This document shows, piece by piece, positions 7,668 to 17,058 of a DNA stretch of 64,000 nucleotides. The stretch is from the NCBI GenBank assembly GCA_009776305.1, contig WRLY01000004.1:124001-188000 (forward strand), read 5' to 3'. This DNA comes from Oscillospiraceae bacterium (GTDB lineage Bacteria > Bacillota > Clostridia > Oscillospirales > Ruminococcaceae). Position 1 is the stretch's first letter. Each line of letters starts with the position of its first letter. The notes under the pieces were generated by a model. The model was not told the DNA's origin, did no database searches, and saw nothing but the letters and a program-made list of their open reading frames with translations. The position numbers and the translations under genes were made by a program.

Positions 7668-8519
7668 TTATTCGTTCGTTGTCTTTTCCCTGCCCGCAAA
7701 GAAAGAAAACACCGCCCCCGCAATAAATGCCGCTGTTCCTATAAGGAGCGTCAAGTCAAACCGGACGCCCGGCGGGAAGATTGCAAACAGCGAGCCTATG
7801 ACAAGCCCTGTAATTATGCTGTAGGCTGTAGTGTAAAACCGCCCGAGCAACCACTTTATAAACCTTGCCCCGATTACTACGCCGACTATAATGCCAAGTC
7901 CCGAAGGAACAAGTATGGAAAGGTCAAGTTCGGTTATAGCGTTTATGATTACATAATAAACCCCGAACAGCATAAGCATAAACGACCCCGACATTCCGGG
8001 GATTATCATAACCACCGCCGCTATAAATCCGCAGAAAAAAAGCTTAACGTAAAAGATGAAACCCATTTGAGCCATAAAGCTTACGGTTTCAACCGCGCTT
8101 TTTTCGGCGATTCCCAAAACAGCCACGATTGCCAGCGCAATCACCGCAAAGATAATATGATAGAATTTTACTTTATTATTAACATTGCCGCCGCCCGAAA
8201 ACATTTTCCTGAATAATAGAGGCAGGCTTCCCGCTACCAACCCAAGGAAAAACAAAAATGTAGGTATCGGGAAGTTTTCCAAAAGCCCCGTCACCGCAAA
8301 AGAAAACCCTATAATTCCTCCTGCCGCGCCGATGGCAAAAAGCATTAAAAACGCAAAATGTTTCTTTATGTGCTTTATATCAAGTGCTAACGCCCCGCAA
8401 ACAATATCAAAACAACCGAAAACAACCATCATAGTCCCACCCGAAACACCGGGAATAACATTTGATATTCCGAAAATCATTCCGTAAACAACCGATTTTA
8501 ATTGTTTCAATAATTTCAT
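7668..8519 (-). CDS. DUF368 family membrane protein, PopT-like undecaprenyl-phosphate translocase
   Basis: A 283-residue polytopic protein with the two inverted family motifs: NVIPGVSGGTMM near residues 20-31 and IPGMSGSFMLML near 173-184. DUF368 (PF04018) proteins have been shown to recycle undecaprenyl phosphate across the membrane for cell envelope synthesis; that role is taken from the family. The start codon overlaps the stop of the upstream ATPase gene (ATGA), so the two are translationally coupled. The neighbouring atypical ATPase suggests a joint envelope role, which is inference. Confidence 0.88.
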   Translation of the reverse strand: MKLLKQLKSVVYGMIFGISNVIPGVSGGTMMVVFGCFDIVCGALALDIKHIKKHFAFLMLFAIGAAGGIIGFSFAVTGLLENFPIPTFLFFLGLVAGSLPLLFRKMFSGGGNVNNKVKFYHIIFAVIALAIVAVLGIAEKSAVETVSFMAQMGFIFYVKLFFCGFIAAVVMIIPGMSGSFMLMLFGVYYVIINAITELDLSILVPSGLGIIVGVVIGARFIKWLLGRFYTTAYSIITGLVIGSLFAIFPPGVRFDLTLLIGTAAFIAGAVFSFFAGREKTTNE

Positions 8520-11086
8520 ATCTCGTCCCTGCCGTCCTTATTATAATTGCCGCCGCTGAATTTGGGTATTTCAACCCACGCCTGACTGATTAATCCGAAA
8601 ACGAGCGACGGAATAAACCGCAAAGGGCTAATCCCCGCCAGACCGAACGCCGAATTGATTCCGGGTATGTAGGTAATAATAATTACAAGGAGCAGGGTTA
8701 TTCCGCTCAAAAGCAATGCCGAATTGCTTTTTTCTAAGAGTAGCTTGTGCGCGGGTATGCTTCCCGAAAGGTTTACGCAAACCGCCCCAATCAATCCGCC
8801 CGTCATAGCCGCCAAAAAGCAGGAGCGTAGAACCTCGGGGCTTTCCCCTTTAAAAACAAGCTGAAAAATTAGAACAACTAATGAAACGCATAACCCTTGG
8901 GTTACAGCCCTTATTAAAAATCTTTTATCTAAAGCCCGTCGCCCCACAAACCCCGAAGCCGACATAAAGCTTTTTATATCCGACCTGTTGCCGAAAAACG
9001 CCAGTAATAATATCGGCAAAATTAAAACCGCGGGCAACGACATCAGAATGGGCGACAATGCGGTTTTACTGTCAGAACCGCCCCCAAAAAGGCAAAACAG
9101 TGCAAACGTGAGCATTACTGTAAAGGTGCAGATAATTATTCCTGCCGACTGTTTAATATTATAATGTATTTGACGGGTTTCCTTAATGGCGTCCACTACC
9201 GAATTAAAGTCGTCGTCTGCCAAAACCAATCCGCAGACCTCTTTCGCCGCGCCCGAGGTTTCCTGCGGCAACGCCACGCCTACATTGGCGCTTTCAAGTG
9301 CTTCAACGTCGGTCGCGCCGATTCCCGTCACGGCTACGATTTCGCCTTCGTCTTTTAATAATTCTATAATATGAGATTTTTGGTCGGGGGTTATGCGGGC
9401 AAAAATATTAACGCCTTCTATTTCGGGTTTTTCGTAATTATCGAGAGCGTCGCGCAAATAATCCCCCGTTACCGCCTTTGCGTCGGATAGCCCTATTTTC
9501 TTGCCAATCACAAGTGCCGCGTCTGTGCTGTCGCCGGTGGTCATTATAACCTTTACTCCGGCTTTGTAACAACTTCTGACGGCGGCGGGGGCGCTGTCCC
9601 GTGTACGATTCTCAAACGCCGCAAGTCCCACAAAGGTATAATCGGCGTCATAAATACTTTCGGGTATAATCCCGTTTTCTATTCTTGCATAAGCCACCGC
9701 CACTACCCTGTGTCCCTGCTCGGAATATTTTTGCTGTTTTTGCTGAATCGCGAAAAGATTATCGGGCGGCAGAACACATTTGGTTAAAATACTTTCGGGA
9801 GAACCCTTGACACAAAGCAAAAGAGAGCCGTTTATATTCCACAGATTTCCGCCGATTTTGGTCTCTTCCGAAAAAGGATAGCGGCAAATAAGCTCGTTTT
9901 CATGCAGACTTTTTACGTCCACACCTTTAAACGCCGCACCGAGTATAATCGCCCTGTCCAAAGACGATGAATCCGAGGGGTCGCCTTGTACATTTCTTTC
10001 GCAGGACAAAACCGAAATCTTCGACATGGTGTCCTCGTCGGTGGTATATTCGTCTACGGGAGAGGTGTGATTCTTGGTTATAACTCCTGTTTTGTCAACA
10101 CACACCGCAGTTACTGCCGAAAGGGTTTCAATAGAGTTTAAATCTTTTACCACGCAATTCTTTTTAAGCAACGAGAACGCCCCGAAAAGATAGTGCGCCC
10201 TAACAACGCCCGAACATTCTGCCGGAATAAGGCAAAGCGCCAACGAAAAGGCGGGCAGAAGAGAATTCAACGCTAATTCGGCAAATGTGTTCTTTTCTCT
10301 TGTAAAAAGCGTAATCATGAAAAACATTATAAAAAGCGCGCTTGACGATGCAAAAAATACAGGGCTTATTTTGCCTGCCGCCTTTTCAATTCCGGTGACA
10401 TAGGCTTTTTTTTCATAGACTTCGCCGAGTTCGCGGCATTTTTTTGTATCAAGACCGGTTGCCGTAACCCTTGCCACCGCGCTTCCCGATAAAATCCGCG
10501 TACCTTTATATATACAGGTCTGCTTTATTTCGTTTTTTCCGTCCGCCCCCGCTCTTTTGATGGCAGGGGTTCTGTCGTCGGTGAACATGCTTTCGTCCGC
10601 CGAAAGGTCGCGGGCTTCAAGCAGATGGGCGTCAGCGGGGACGCTTTCGCCTTCCTGCAATATAATTATATCGTCGGGGACTATGTATTCACGGCGTAAG
10701 AGGGTGATCGCGCCGTCACGCAAAACGCGGAATCTGACGCCGGAGATGCGCTTTAATTCATAAAATCCGTCGCGGCATTTTAAACCCTTAAAAACTTCAA
10801 CGCCGGAATAAATAAACGCCAGTATCAGCATGACGAACCCTTGATTTATTTGCTTTGCAAGCAACATTACAAGCGCCGCCGTAACCATGACAAGAAACCT
10901 GAACGAAAATACGGCGCGGAAAACCTTAAAGTCCCCGTCGGTCTCCAAATGCCGCGAATTCCCGTTATAGCCGTACATTACAAGCCTATCGGCTGCCTGG
11001 TCTGAAGACAGTCCGCGGTATTCGTCTATTTTATCTGTAATACAAGTAAAACGTTCCATTATTTCTTTTGCACCTGTTTTTTTCAT
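8516..11086 (-). CDS. P-type ATPase-like protein with altered catalytic and ion-binding motifs
   Basis: The 856-residue protein has the P2-type ATPase layout: N-terminal actuator region, phosphorylation loop, nucleotide-binding region (KGSPES), hinge, and a C-terminal block of membrane segments. The phosphorylated Asp is kept (DKTGVIT near 330, normally DKTGTLT). Other signatures are changed: TGES is TDDR (near 168), the membrane-4 PEGL region is IPAECSG (near 290), the GDGxNDAPAL hinge is GIGATDVEAL (near 589), and the usual membrane-6 NLxxD ion site is not recognisable. A working cation pump therefore looks doubtful; it may be a regulator or carry an unusual substrate. No frameshift is seen. 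It heads the operon with DUF368 and AI-2E family genes. Confidence 0.85.
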   Translation of the reverse strand: MKKTGAKEIMERFTCITDKIDEYRGLSSDQAADRLVMYGYNGNSRHLETDGDFKVFRAVFSFRFLVMVTAALVMLLAKQINQGFVMLILAFIYSGVEVFKGLKCRDGFYELKRISGVRFRVLRDGAITLLRREYIVPDDIIILQEGESVPADAHLLEARDLSADESMFTDDRTPAIKRAGADGKNEIKQTCIYKGTRILSGSAVARVTATGLDTKKCRELGEVYEKKAYVTGIEKAAGKISPVFFASSSALFIMFFMITLFTREKNTFAELALNSLLPAFSLALCLIPAECSGVVRAHYLFGAFSLLKKNCVVKDLNSIETLSAVTAVCVDKTGVITKNHTSPVDEYTTDEDTMSKISVLSCERNVQGDPSDSSSLDRAIILGAAFKGVDVKSLHENELICRYPFSEETKIGGNLWNINGSLLLCVKGSPESILTKCVLPPDNLFAIQQKQQKYSEQGHRVVAVAYARIENGIIPESIYDADYTFVGLAAFENRTRDSAPAAVRSCYKAGVKVIMTTGDSTDAALVIGKKIGLSDAKAVTGDYLRDALDNYEKPEIEGVNIFARITPDQKSHIIELLKDEGEIVAVTGIGATDVEALESANVGVALPQETSGAAKEVCGLVLADDDFNSVVDAIKETRQIHYNIKQSAGIIICTFTVMLTFALFCLFGGGSDSKTALSPILMSLPAVLILPILLLAFFGNRSDIKSFMSASGFVGRRALDKRFLIRAVTQGLCVSLVVLIFQLVFKGESPEVLRSCFLAAMTGGLIGAVCVNLSGSIPAHKLLLEKSNSALLLSGITLLLVIIITYIPGINSAFGLAGISPLRFIPSLVFGLISQAWVEIPKFSGGNYNKDGRDEI

Positions 11087-11190
11087 ATATTTTCCTTTAT
11101 CAGACTATCACATATAGGCGAAAATGTCAAGTGGGCGCAAGGACTGCCGCCCGAAATTTTGCCGTTAATAAAAAATTTTCTTTTTATCTG

Positions 11191-11219
11191 TTGAAATATC
11201 GGACAAAATAATGTATAGT
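11191..11219 (+). promoter_or_regulatory. Promoter of the purF cluster
   Basis: TTGAAA, a 17-base spacer and TATAGT. A 9-bp hairpin follows at 11240-11264 (TTTTATTCG / CGGATAAAA). I see neither the purine riboswitch core nor a T run after the hairpin, so its role is unclear. Confidence 0.6.
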
Positions 11220-11303
11220 AAAATGTAGGGCATAATCCCTTTTATTCGTTTTTAACGGATAAAAGTATAAAGCCGATGTGCGACAGAAAGGTTGCGGTTA
11301 AAA

Positions 11304-12728
11304 TTGTTTGACAAACTACGCGAAGAATGTGGTGTGTTCGGAATCTTCACAAAAACCGTTTCGGACGTTACCATGTATGCCTATACGGCGCTATACGCGC
11401 TGCAGCACAGGGGTCAGGAGAGCTGCGGTATAGCGGTAAACGACAGAGGCGTAATAAATTATAAACGCGGAATGGGGTTAGTGAACGACGTTTTCGACAA
11501 GGAAGCTCTCGAAAGCCTTAACCACGGCAGAATAGCCGTGGGTCATGTGCGACATTCAATATCGGGACTTAACAACCATTACAGCACCCTCCCGCTTGTT
11601 GTTCGCCATATAAAAGGTCCTATGGCGGTTTCTTACAACGGCAGTTTAATCAATTCGCAGGAATTGAGGGAAAGCTACGAACTTAAAGGCGCGATTTTCC
11701 ATTCTCTCAGCGACGCGGAGGTAATCGCCTATGCCGTAACTGAAGCGAGAATACGTTGCGGCTCAATAGAAGCCTCCCTTGAAGAAGCTATGAAAAAAAT
11801 TAAGGGGGCGTATTCCCTTGTTATCATGTCGCCGCAAAAGCTGATTGCCGCCCGCGACCCAAACGGTATACGTCCGCTTTGCCTCGGCGAATTGCCGAAC
11901 GGCGAGGGCTACATCGCCGTAAGTGAAAGTTGTGCTTTGAACGCCGTGGGAGCTACTTTTCTGCGGGACGTACTCCCGGGTGAAATCGTGGTTATTTCAT
12001 CCGATGGAATTCAAAGTATTCAAACCCATTGCGCCAATAAGGGCAGTCTTTGCGTATTCGAGTATATTTACTTTGCCCGCTCCGACAGCCGTATTGAGGG
12101 CGTTTGGGTGCATGAGGCGCGTATGCGCGCAGGGGAATTCTTAGCGCAGGAACACCCCGTTGACGCAGATGTGGTTATAGGCGTACCCGACAGCGCCATA
12201 GACGCGGCGCTCGGCTATTCCAAGCAGTCGGGAATCCCCTACGGGCTCGGGCTTGTAAAGAACCGTTATGTAGGACGCACTTTTATTCAACCTACTCAGG
12301 AAATGCGGGAAACCAGCATAAAAATAAAACTCAGCGCGGTAGAATCTGTCGTAAGCGGAAAGCGAGTGGTCGTCATCGACGACAGCATAGTCAGAGGAAC
12401 AACCACCCGCATAATTATAAAAATGCTCCGTGAATCGGGCGCAAAGGAAGTTCATGTAAGGCTTTCTTCCCCGCCGTTTTGCAACCCCTGCTTTTTCGGA
12501 ACGGACATAGACAGCCGCGCCTCCCTTATTGCAAACAGCAAAACCCTTGACGAGATAAGGGATAACATCGGCGCAGACTCTTTGGGGTATTTAAGCATAG
12601 AAAATGTTGAAAAGGTCGCCTCGGGCGCTAACTGCGGTTTCTGCTCAGGCTGTTTTTCCGGCAGGTACCCGATTGATATTCCGGAAGAAATTCCGAAAGA
12701 TAAATTTGATTCGCGTTTATCACAATAA
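11304..12728 (+). CDS. purF: Amidophosphoribosyltransferase
   Basis: First committed step of purine synthesis, making phosphoribosylamine from PRPP and glutamine. I chose the TTG at 11304 because the AAAGG site upstream fits it better than the in-frame TTG at 11292. The start puts EEC at residues 7-9, so Cys9 would become the N-terminal nucleophile of the glutaminase domain (CGVFGIF) after propeptide removal. The PRPP-binding loop VVVIDDSIVRGTT lies near 355. Cysteines near 250, 392 and in GANCGFCSGCF near 444 fit the [4Fe-4S] cluster of Bacillus-type enzymes. It is the first gene of the purine cluster. Confidence 0.96.
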   Translation: MFDKLREECGVFGIFTKTVSDVTMYAYTALYALQHRGQESCGIAVNDRGVINYKRGMGLVNDVFDKEALESLNHGRIAVGHVRHSISGLNNHYSTLPLVVRHIKGPMAVSYNGSLINSQELRESYELKGAIFHSLSDAEVIAYAVTEARIRCGSIEASLEEAMKKIKGAYSLVIMSPQKLIAARDPNGIRPLCLGELPNGEGYIAVSESCALNAVGATFLRDVLPGEIVVISSDGIQSIQTHCANKGSLCVFEYIYFARSDSRIEGVWVHEARMRAGEFLAQEHPVDADVVIGVPDSAIDAALGYSKQSGIPYGLGLVKNRYVGRTFIQPTQEMRETSIKIKLSAVESVVSGKRVVVIDDSIVRGTTTRIIIKMLRESGAKEVHVRLSSPPFCNPCFFGTDIDSRASLIANSKTLDEIRDNIGADSLGYLSIENVEKVASGANCGFCSGCFSGRYPIDIPEEIPKDKFDSRLSQ

Positions 12729-12746
12729 AAAAAGAGGAAATAACTC

Positions 12747-13787
12747 ATGAAAAACAGTCATTCCGAAAGTTATAAATCAGCGGGCGTAGACGTTACTGCC
12801 GGCTACGAAAGCGTTAAGCTTATGAAATCTGCGGTGGAGCGGACATATACCAAAGGGGTGTTAGGCGATTTTGGAAGCTTCGGTGGTATGTTTATGCCTG
12901 ACCTCGGCGGCATAAAAGAGCCTGTCTTTGTTTCGGGCACAGACGGCGTCGGAACTAAGATTAAGCTTGCCATGCTCCTTGACAGGCACGACACCATAGG
13001 TATTGATGCGGTGGCAATGTGCGCCAACGATATAATATGTTGCGGTGCGAAACCTCTTTATTTCCTTGACTATATCGCCTGCGGTAAAAATATTCCGGGG
13101 AAAACTGCGTCGATTGTAAGCGGTGTGGCGGAAGGTTGCGTCAGAGCCGGTTGCGCCCTGATTGGCGGTGAAACGGCAGAACATCCGGGAATTATGAAAG
13201 CGGACGAATACGACTTAGCGGGCTTTTGCACCGGAGTGATTGATAAAAGTAAAATCATCGACATAAGCGGCGTAAAAGAGGGCGACGTAATAATTGGTCT
13301 TGCTTCGAGCGGGGTTCATTCCAACGGGTTTTCGCTTGTACGTAAGGTTTTCGGAATTAAAAACAGCAGAGAAGTGCTTGACGAATTTATACCTGATGAA
13401 GACAAAACTTTGGGGGAAATTCTTTTAACCCCTACCGAAATTTATGTAAAGCCTGTGTTAAAGCTTATCTCCTCCGTAAAGGTCAAAGGGATTTCCCATA
13501 TTACGGGCGGCGGCTTTTTCGAGAACATTCCGCGCTGTCTTCCTTACGGATTAGGCGCGAAAATTAATAAGAGCATGTTTGAAATTCCTTTTATTTTCCG
13601 CTATATTCAGGAAAAAGGGGGAATACCTGAGCGCGATATGTTCAATACTTTTAACATGGGAATCGGCATGACCTGTATAGTCAGCGCCAAAAAAGCCGAT
13701 ACTGCAGTAAAAACGCTGGAAAAGGCGGGGATTAGCGCCTTTTGCATAGGCGAGGTCGTAAGCGGCGAGGGAGTTGTTTTAATATAA
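12747..13787 (+). CDS. purM: Phosphoribosylformylglycinamidine cyclo-ligase (AIR synthetase)
   Basis: A 346-residue enzyme closing the imidazole ring of AIR with ATP. Seen motifs are GVDVTAGYESVKLMK at the N-terminus, GTDGVGTKIKLA near 65, GGETAEHPG near 140, GLASSGVHSNGFSLVRKV near 185, and ITGGGFFENIPRCLP near 255, all standard for PurM and in the right order. It lies 18 bases after purF with an AGAGGAAA ribosome site. Confidence 0.96.
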   Translation: MKNSHSESYKSAGVDVTAGYESVKLMKSAVERTYTKGVLGDFGSFGGMFMPDLGGIKEPVFVSGTDGVGTKIKLAMLLDRHDTIGIDAVAMCANDIICCGAKPLYFLDYIACGKNIPGKTASIVSGVAEGCVRAGCALIGGETAEHPGIMKADEYDLAGFCTGVIDKSKIIDISGVKEGDVIIGLASSGVHSNGFSLVRKVFGIKNSREVLDEFIPDEDKTLGEILLTPTEIYVKPVLKLISSVKVKGISHITGGGFFENIPRCLPYGLGAKINKSMFEIPFIFRYIQEKGGIPERDMFNTFNMGIGMTCIVSAKKADTAVKTLEKAGISAFCIGEVVSGEGVVLI

Positions 13788-13789
13788 CT

Positions 13790-14272
13790 ATGAAAAAATC
13801 TTCAAAAAAGAAAATATTGTTATCAGTCATCATTATTATCAGTCTGTTTATTCTTTTAAACGTGAGCTGGTTTATCTGGCGAGGCGTTAAATACGGCGGT
13901 TATGTGGTCAACATGGGGAAAACCGACAGCTCGAGTTTTATGAATCCCCGCTATTATTCGGAAGACGCGGACAGATACGGTTACTATGTCAGGTATCCGG
14001 GCTATCTGTCGTTCAAGGGCAGTTTAACTGTTATGGAGCCCAGCCGTGACGGCAGTTCTTTTGAGAACACCTTTATAATAAGGACATTTTTCGGAGACGG
14101 ATATGAATTTGTCTTGATTTTATATGAAGACGGCGAAGCGTATGAGCTTACGCTAAGGTCAGCGTCGCCTGACGATGAAATGACAGAGTTGCTTGACAAA
14201 AATCGGGGCGTGATTAGCGAGCTAGAGGAGAGAGCGTTTAGAAAATGGGACATTCGGACAACAAAAACATAG
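13790..14272 (+). CDS. Small membrane-anchored protein of unknown function
   Basis: A 160-residue product starting MKKSSKKK and followed by one strong hydrophobic segment (ILLSVIIIISLFILLNVSWF), suggesting an N-terminal membrane anchor with a small extracytoplasmic domain. I chose the ATG at 13790, two bases after the purM stop, over a longer frame beginning inside purM, because it gives the classic basic-hydrophobic start. No family is recognised. The domain is rich in Tyr, Asp and Ser and appears to form alternating strands. It overlaps purN by 28 bases, so it is expressed with the purine genes without an obvious metabolic reason. Confidence 0.7.
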   Translation: MKKSSKKKILLSVIIIISLFILLNVSWFIWRGVKYGGYVVNMGKTDSSSFMNPRYYSEDADRYGYYVRYPGYLSFKGSLTVMEPSRDGSSFENTFIIRTFFGDGYEFVLILYEDGEAYELTLRSASPDDEMTELLDKNRGVISELEERAFRKWDIRTTKT

Positions 14273-14916
14273 CCGTTTTGGTTTCAGGCGGCGGCACTAA
14301 TTTGCAGGCTTTGATTGACGCTGAAAAATCCGGTGAAATTCCGAACGGACGGATAAGTCTTGTCATTTCTTCAAACCCCGACGCCTACGCTCTTACCCGC
14401 GCCTTTAACAACAACATTAAAACCGCAGTGGCGCAGTGGGCGGCTTTCAAACCCGACAGAAAATCTTTCAGCGGGGAAATTTTGCGGTTACTCCTTGAAA
14501 ATCACATTGACCTGGTTATTTATGCCGGGTTTATGATTATTCTTGACGAATCGGTGGTAAAAGCTTTCCCAAACGCCATGATTAACGTACACCCCGCGCT
14601 GATTCCCGCATTTTGCGGGGAGGGCTTTTACGGACTGCGGGTACATAGGGCGGTGCTTGAAAGCGGGGTTAAATTGACCGGTGCAACGGTGCATTTTGTC
14701 AATGAAATTTGCGACGGCGGTCCGATTATACTGCAAAAAAGCGTGGAAGTGTTAAACGACGATACTCCCCAAACCCTGCAAAAACGCGTGTCGGAGCAAG
14801 CCGAACAGGTTCTTTTACCTAAAGCGGCGGCGCTGTTCTGTGAGGGGAGAATTGAGGTTGTCGGAACAAAAACCATCATTAAGGAATACGATTATGACAG
14901 AATCAAAACCCGGTAA
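14245..14916 (+). CDS. purN: Phosphoribosylglycinamide formyltransferase
   Basis: GAR transformylase, using 10-formyl-tetrahydrofolate. The 223-residue product has the N-terminal nucleotide fold with SGGGTNLQAL near 14, the catalytic NVHPALIPAF near 112 (Asn and His), and GATVHFVNEICDGGPII near 150 with the essential Asp. Length is near the family norm. Its start overlaps the preceding membrane protein gene and its end overlaps the next gene by 23 bases. Confidence 0.95.
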   Translation: MGHSDNKNIAVLVSGGGTNLQALIDAEKSGEIPNGRISLVISSNPDAYALTRAFNNNIKTAVAQWAAFKPDRKSFSGEILRLLLENHIDLVIYAGFMIILDESVVKAFPNAMINVHPALIPAFCGEGFYGLRVHRAVLESGVKLTGATVHFVNEICDGGPIILQKSVEVLNDDTPQTLQKRVSEQAEQVLLPKAAALFCEGRIEVVGTKTIIKEYDYDRIKTR

Positions 14917-16309
14917 ATTAATTACTCCGCGATTAATCGTACTGCTTATTATATTAGCTGTAGGGATTGCTATGGCGGCGTATATGTGGCTGGTTTATCG
15001 ACCCTCTGTGATGTTCGATGACGATTGGGATTATAATGAACCTCTTGAGCTTGTCGGAGACGGCAGTCCCCAAACCCCGTTTTTAATTTACACCGTACAG
15101 GATTTGGCGGAATTAGCCGAAAAGGTCAACGGCGGCTCAAGCTATCGCGAGAAATATTTTGTGCTTATGAACAATATCGACATGACCCGGTACCTTTCAG
15201 AGGGCGGCGAGGGATATAACGACGGAGCGGGTTGGGTGATGGTTGGCAGTTACGCCGGTGCGTCTTTCGGTGGTATATTTGACGGTAGCGGGTATACTAT
15301 AAGCGGGCTATGGCTCAACCGACCGGACGAAATCGCTGTGGGACTATTCGGACAGGCTGTAGGCGCGGAGATTTACAGGCTAAACGTTGAGGCTTTAAGC
15401 ATCGAAACAGGAGTTAACGCAGGAGTAATCGTCGGAGATATGCGTAACGGCAAAATGATAAGCTGTTCCGCTAAGGTTGGGTTTTTCTCGTCGGTAAACC
15501 CTGAATACGCAAACGCTTTGGGCGGGCTTGTCGGCGACCTGCGGAATACCGAAGTCGAAAATTGCAGTGCGGAGATAACGGTTGTTATTAACGCGAATGA
15601 TAACGCCGAATATGCCGCGACTAATTTCGGCGGGTTAATCGGCATCGCAATCGGAGGTAGCACCATAAAAAACAGCCATGCCGTTGTAGACGCTGTTATA
15701 CAAGGCGACAGCTTGATTGTCGCAGGCGGATTAGTCGGGTATTGTTATGACGGCAGCGTAATTACAGACAGCTATTCGGAGGGCAGTATTACGGCAATGG
15801 GTGAACGCTCTCATATAGGCGGGCTTGCCGGTTTCCTCAGTGATGCCGGCTCTGTTATAAGAAACAGTGATTCAACCTGCAACGTAAACGGAAATCGTAT
15901 GGTAGGCGGTTTAGTAAGTGCGCAAATACGCGAAACAAGCATTATTAACAGCCGTGCCGAGGGAGATGTTACAGTATATTCCGACAGCAATACAGAAACA
16001 TATACTATAGCCGGCGGATTAGTCGGAATGTTTAACAACAGTTTTATCACAGATTCTTATGCAAACGGAAACGTTACAGCCGGAGGGGATATGTTAGCCG
16101 CCGGCGGATTGGTCGGACTGCAAAAAGACGGCAAGGTTTCAAAATGCCGCGCCTCCGGCGATGTTTCGGTGACGGCGATAAGCGAAGCTGAGGCAAGCGG
16201 GTTAATCGGAATAGAGGACGGCGGCATAATCGAAGAAAGCTACTCCGAGGGTATTGTTACCGTGAACGGACAGGAAATCGAATGTACTTACCGTAAATTA
16301 ACAGAATAA
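14894..16309 (+). CDS. GLUG-repeat surface protein with N-terminal membrane anchor
   Basis: I chose the ATG at 14894 (MTESKPGKL), which overlaps the end of purN by 23 bases. One hydrophobic segment (RLIVLLIILAVGIAMAAYMW) at residues 11-30 anchors the protein, and the rest should be outside. From about residue 115 it consists of GLUG-type repeats, each with GGLVGxx and a following short strand, as in FGGIFDGSGYTISGL, then GGLVGDL, GGLIGIA, GGLVGYC, GGLAGFL and GGLVGLQ. Such repeats form beta-solenoid surface proteins, often adhesins or peptidase-linked. Its location inside a purine cluster is unexpected. Confidence 0.8.
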   Translation: MTESKPGKLITPRLIVLLIILAVGIAMAAYMWLVYRPSVMFDDDWDYNEPLELVGDGSPQTPFLIYTVQDLAELAEKVNGGSSYREKYFVLMNNIDMTRYLSEGGEGYNDGAGWVMVGSYAGASFGGIFDGSGYTISGLWLNRPDEIAVGLFGQAVGAEIYRLNVEALSIETGVNAGVIVGDMRNGKMISCSAKVGFFSSVNPEYANALGGLVGDLRNTEVENCSAEITVVINANDNAEYAATNFGGLIGIAIGGSTIKNSHAVVDAVIQGDSLIVAGGLVGYCYDGSVITDSYSEGSITAMGERSHIGGLAGFLSDAGSVIRNSDSTCNVNGNRMVGGLVSAQIRETSIINSRAEGDVTVYSDSNTETYTIAGGLVGMFNNSFITDSYANGNVTAGGDMLAAGGLVGLQKDGKVSKCRASGDVSVTAISEAEASGLIGIEDGGIIEESYSEGIVTVNGQEIECTYRKLTE

Positions 16310-16329
16310 TTTTTAAAAGGAGCAAAACC

Positions 16330-17046
16330 ATGCAAAAACAAAATATCGCCGAAATCTTAAAATCCAACCCTTATCCCGGTAGAGGAATCATCATAGGCAA
16401 AAGTGCCGATAAAAAACATGCCGTTTTAGCCTATTTCATCATGGGCAGGAGCGAAAATTCCCGCAATCGCGTCTTTGCCGAAAGTAGTGAGGGCATAAAA
16501 ACCAAAGCGTTTGACGAATCAAAAATGACCGACCCGAGCCTTGTAATTTACAATGCCGTTCGGGTTATGGGCAGTAAAATAATAGTAACTAACGGCGACC
16601 AGACCGATACCATTGCCGAGCTTATGGATTGTCAGCTTACGTTTGAGCAGGCGCTCAGAACCCGCGAATATGAACCCGACACGCCGAATTTCACTCCACG
16701 CATTTCGGGGATTTTGCATTTTGCAGAGAATAATTTTAACTATGCTATGTCCATCTTAAAAACAGATGACGGCGACCGCACTTCCTGTCTGCGATTCAAC
16801 TTTGCTTACAACAATCCGGTAGCGGGGCAGGGGCGGTTTATTCACACCTATAAATCTGACGGCAACCCTCTTCCGAGTTTTGAGGGTGAGCCTGCCCTGA
16901 TTGAAATAAACGGCAACATCGACCAATTTACCAATTTGATTTGGAATTCGCTCAACGAGGAAAATAAGGTTTCGCTGTGGACGAGGTTTGTTGATGTTAA
17001 AACAGGGAAATATGAAAGCAGAATCGTGAATAAAAACAAAACGTAA
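16330..17046 (+). CDS. purO: IMP cyclohydrolase, PurO-type
   Basis: A 238-residue protein resembling the PurO family (PF07826), which closes FAICAR to IMP in archaea and some bacteria in place of the N-terminal half of PurH. Visible family-like stretches are NPYPGRGIIIGKS near 14, YFIMGRSENSRNRVF near 38 and NYAMSILKTDDGDRTSCLRF near 135. The next gene encodes only the transformylase half of PurH, so the pair would complete the last two steps of IMP synthesis. Assignment rests on recall of the family plus this neighbour. Confidence 0.85.
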   Translation: MQKQNIAEILKSNPYPGRGIIIGKSADKKHAVLAYFIMGRSENSRNRVFAESSEGIKTKAFDESKMTDPSLVIYNAVRVMGSKIIVTNGDQTDTIAELMDCQLTFEQALRTREYEPDTPNFTPRISGILHFAENNFNYAMSILKTDDGDRTSCLRFNFAYNNPVAGQGRFIHTYKSDGNPLPSFEGEPALIEINGNIDQFTNLIWNSLNEENKVSLWTRFVDVKTGKYESRIVNKNKT

Positions 17047-17058
17047 AGGAGCAAAACC

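Noticed and set aside
11100-11300. Possible purine riboswitch before purF
   Set aside because: The conserved junction and loop sequences of the purine aptamer are absent; only a simple hairpin is present.
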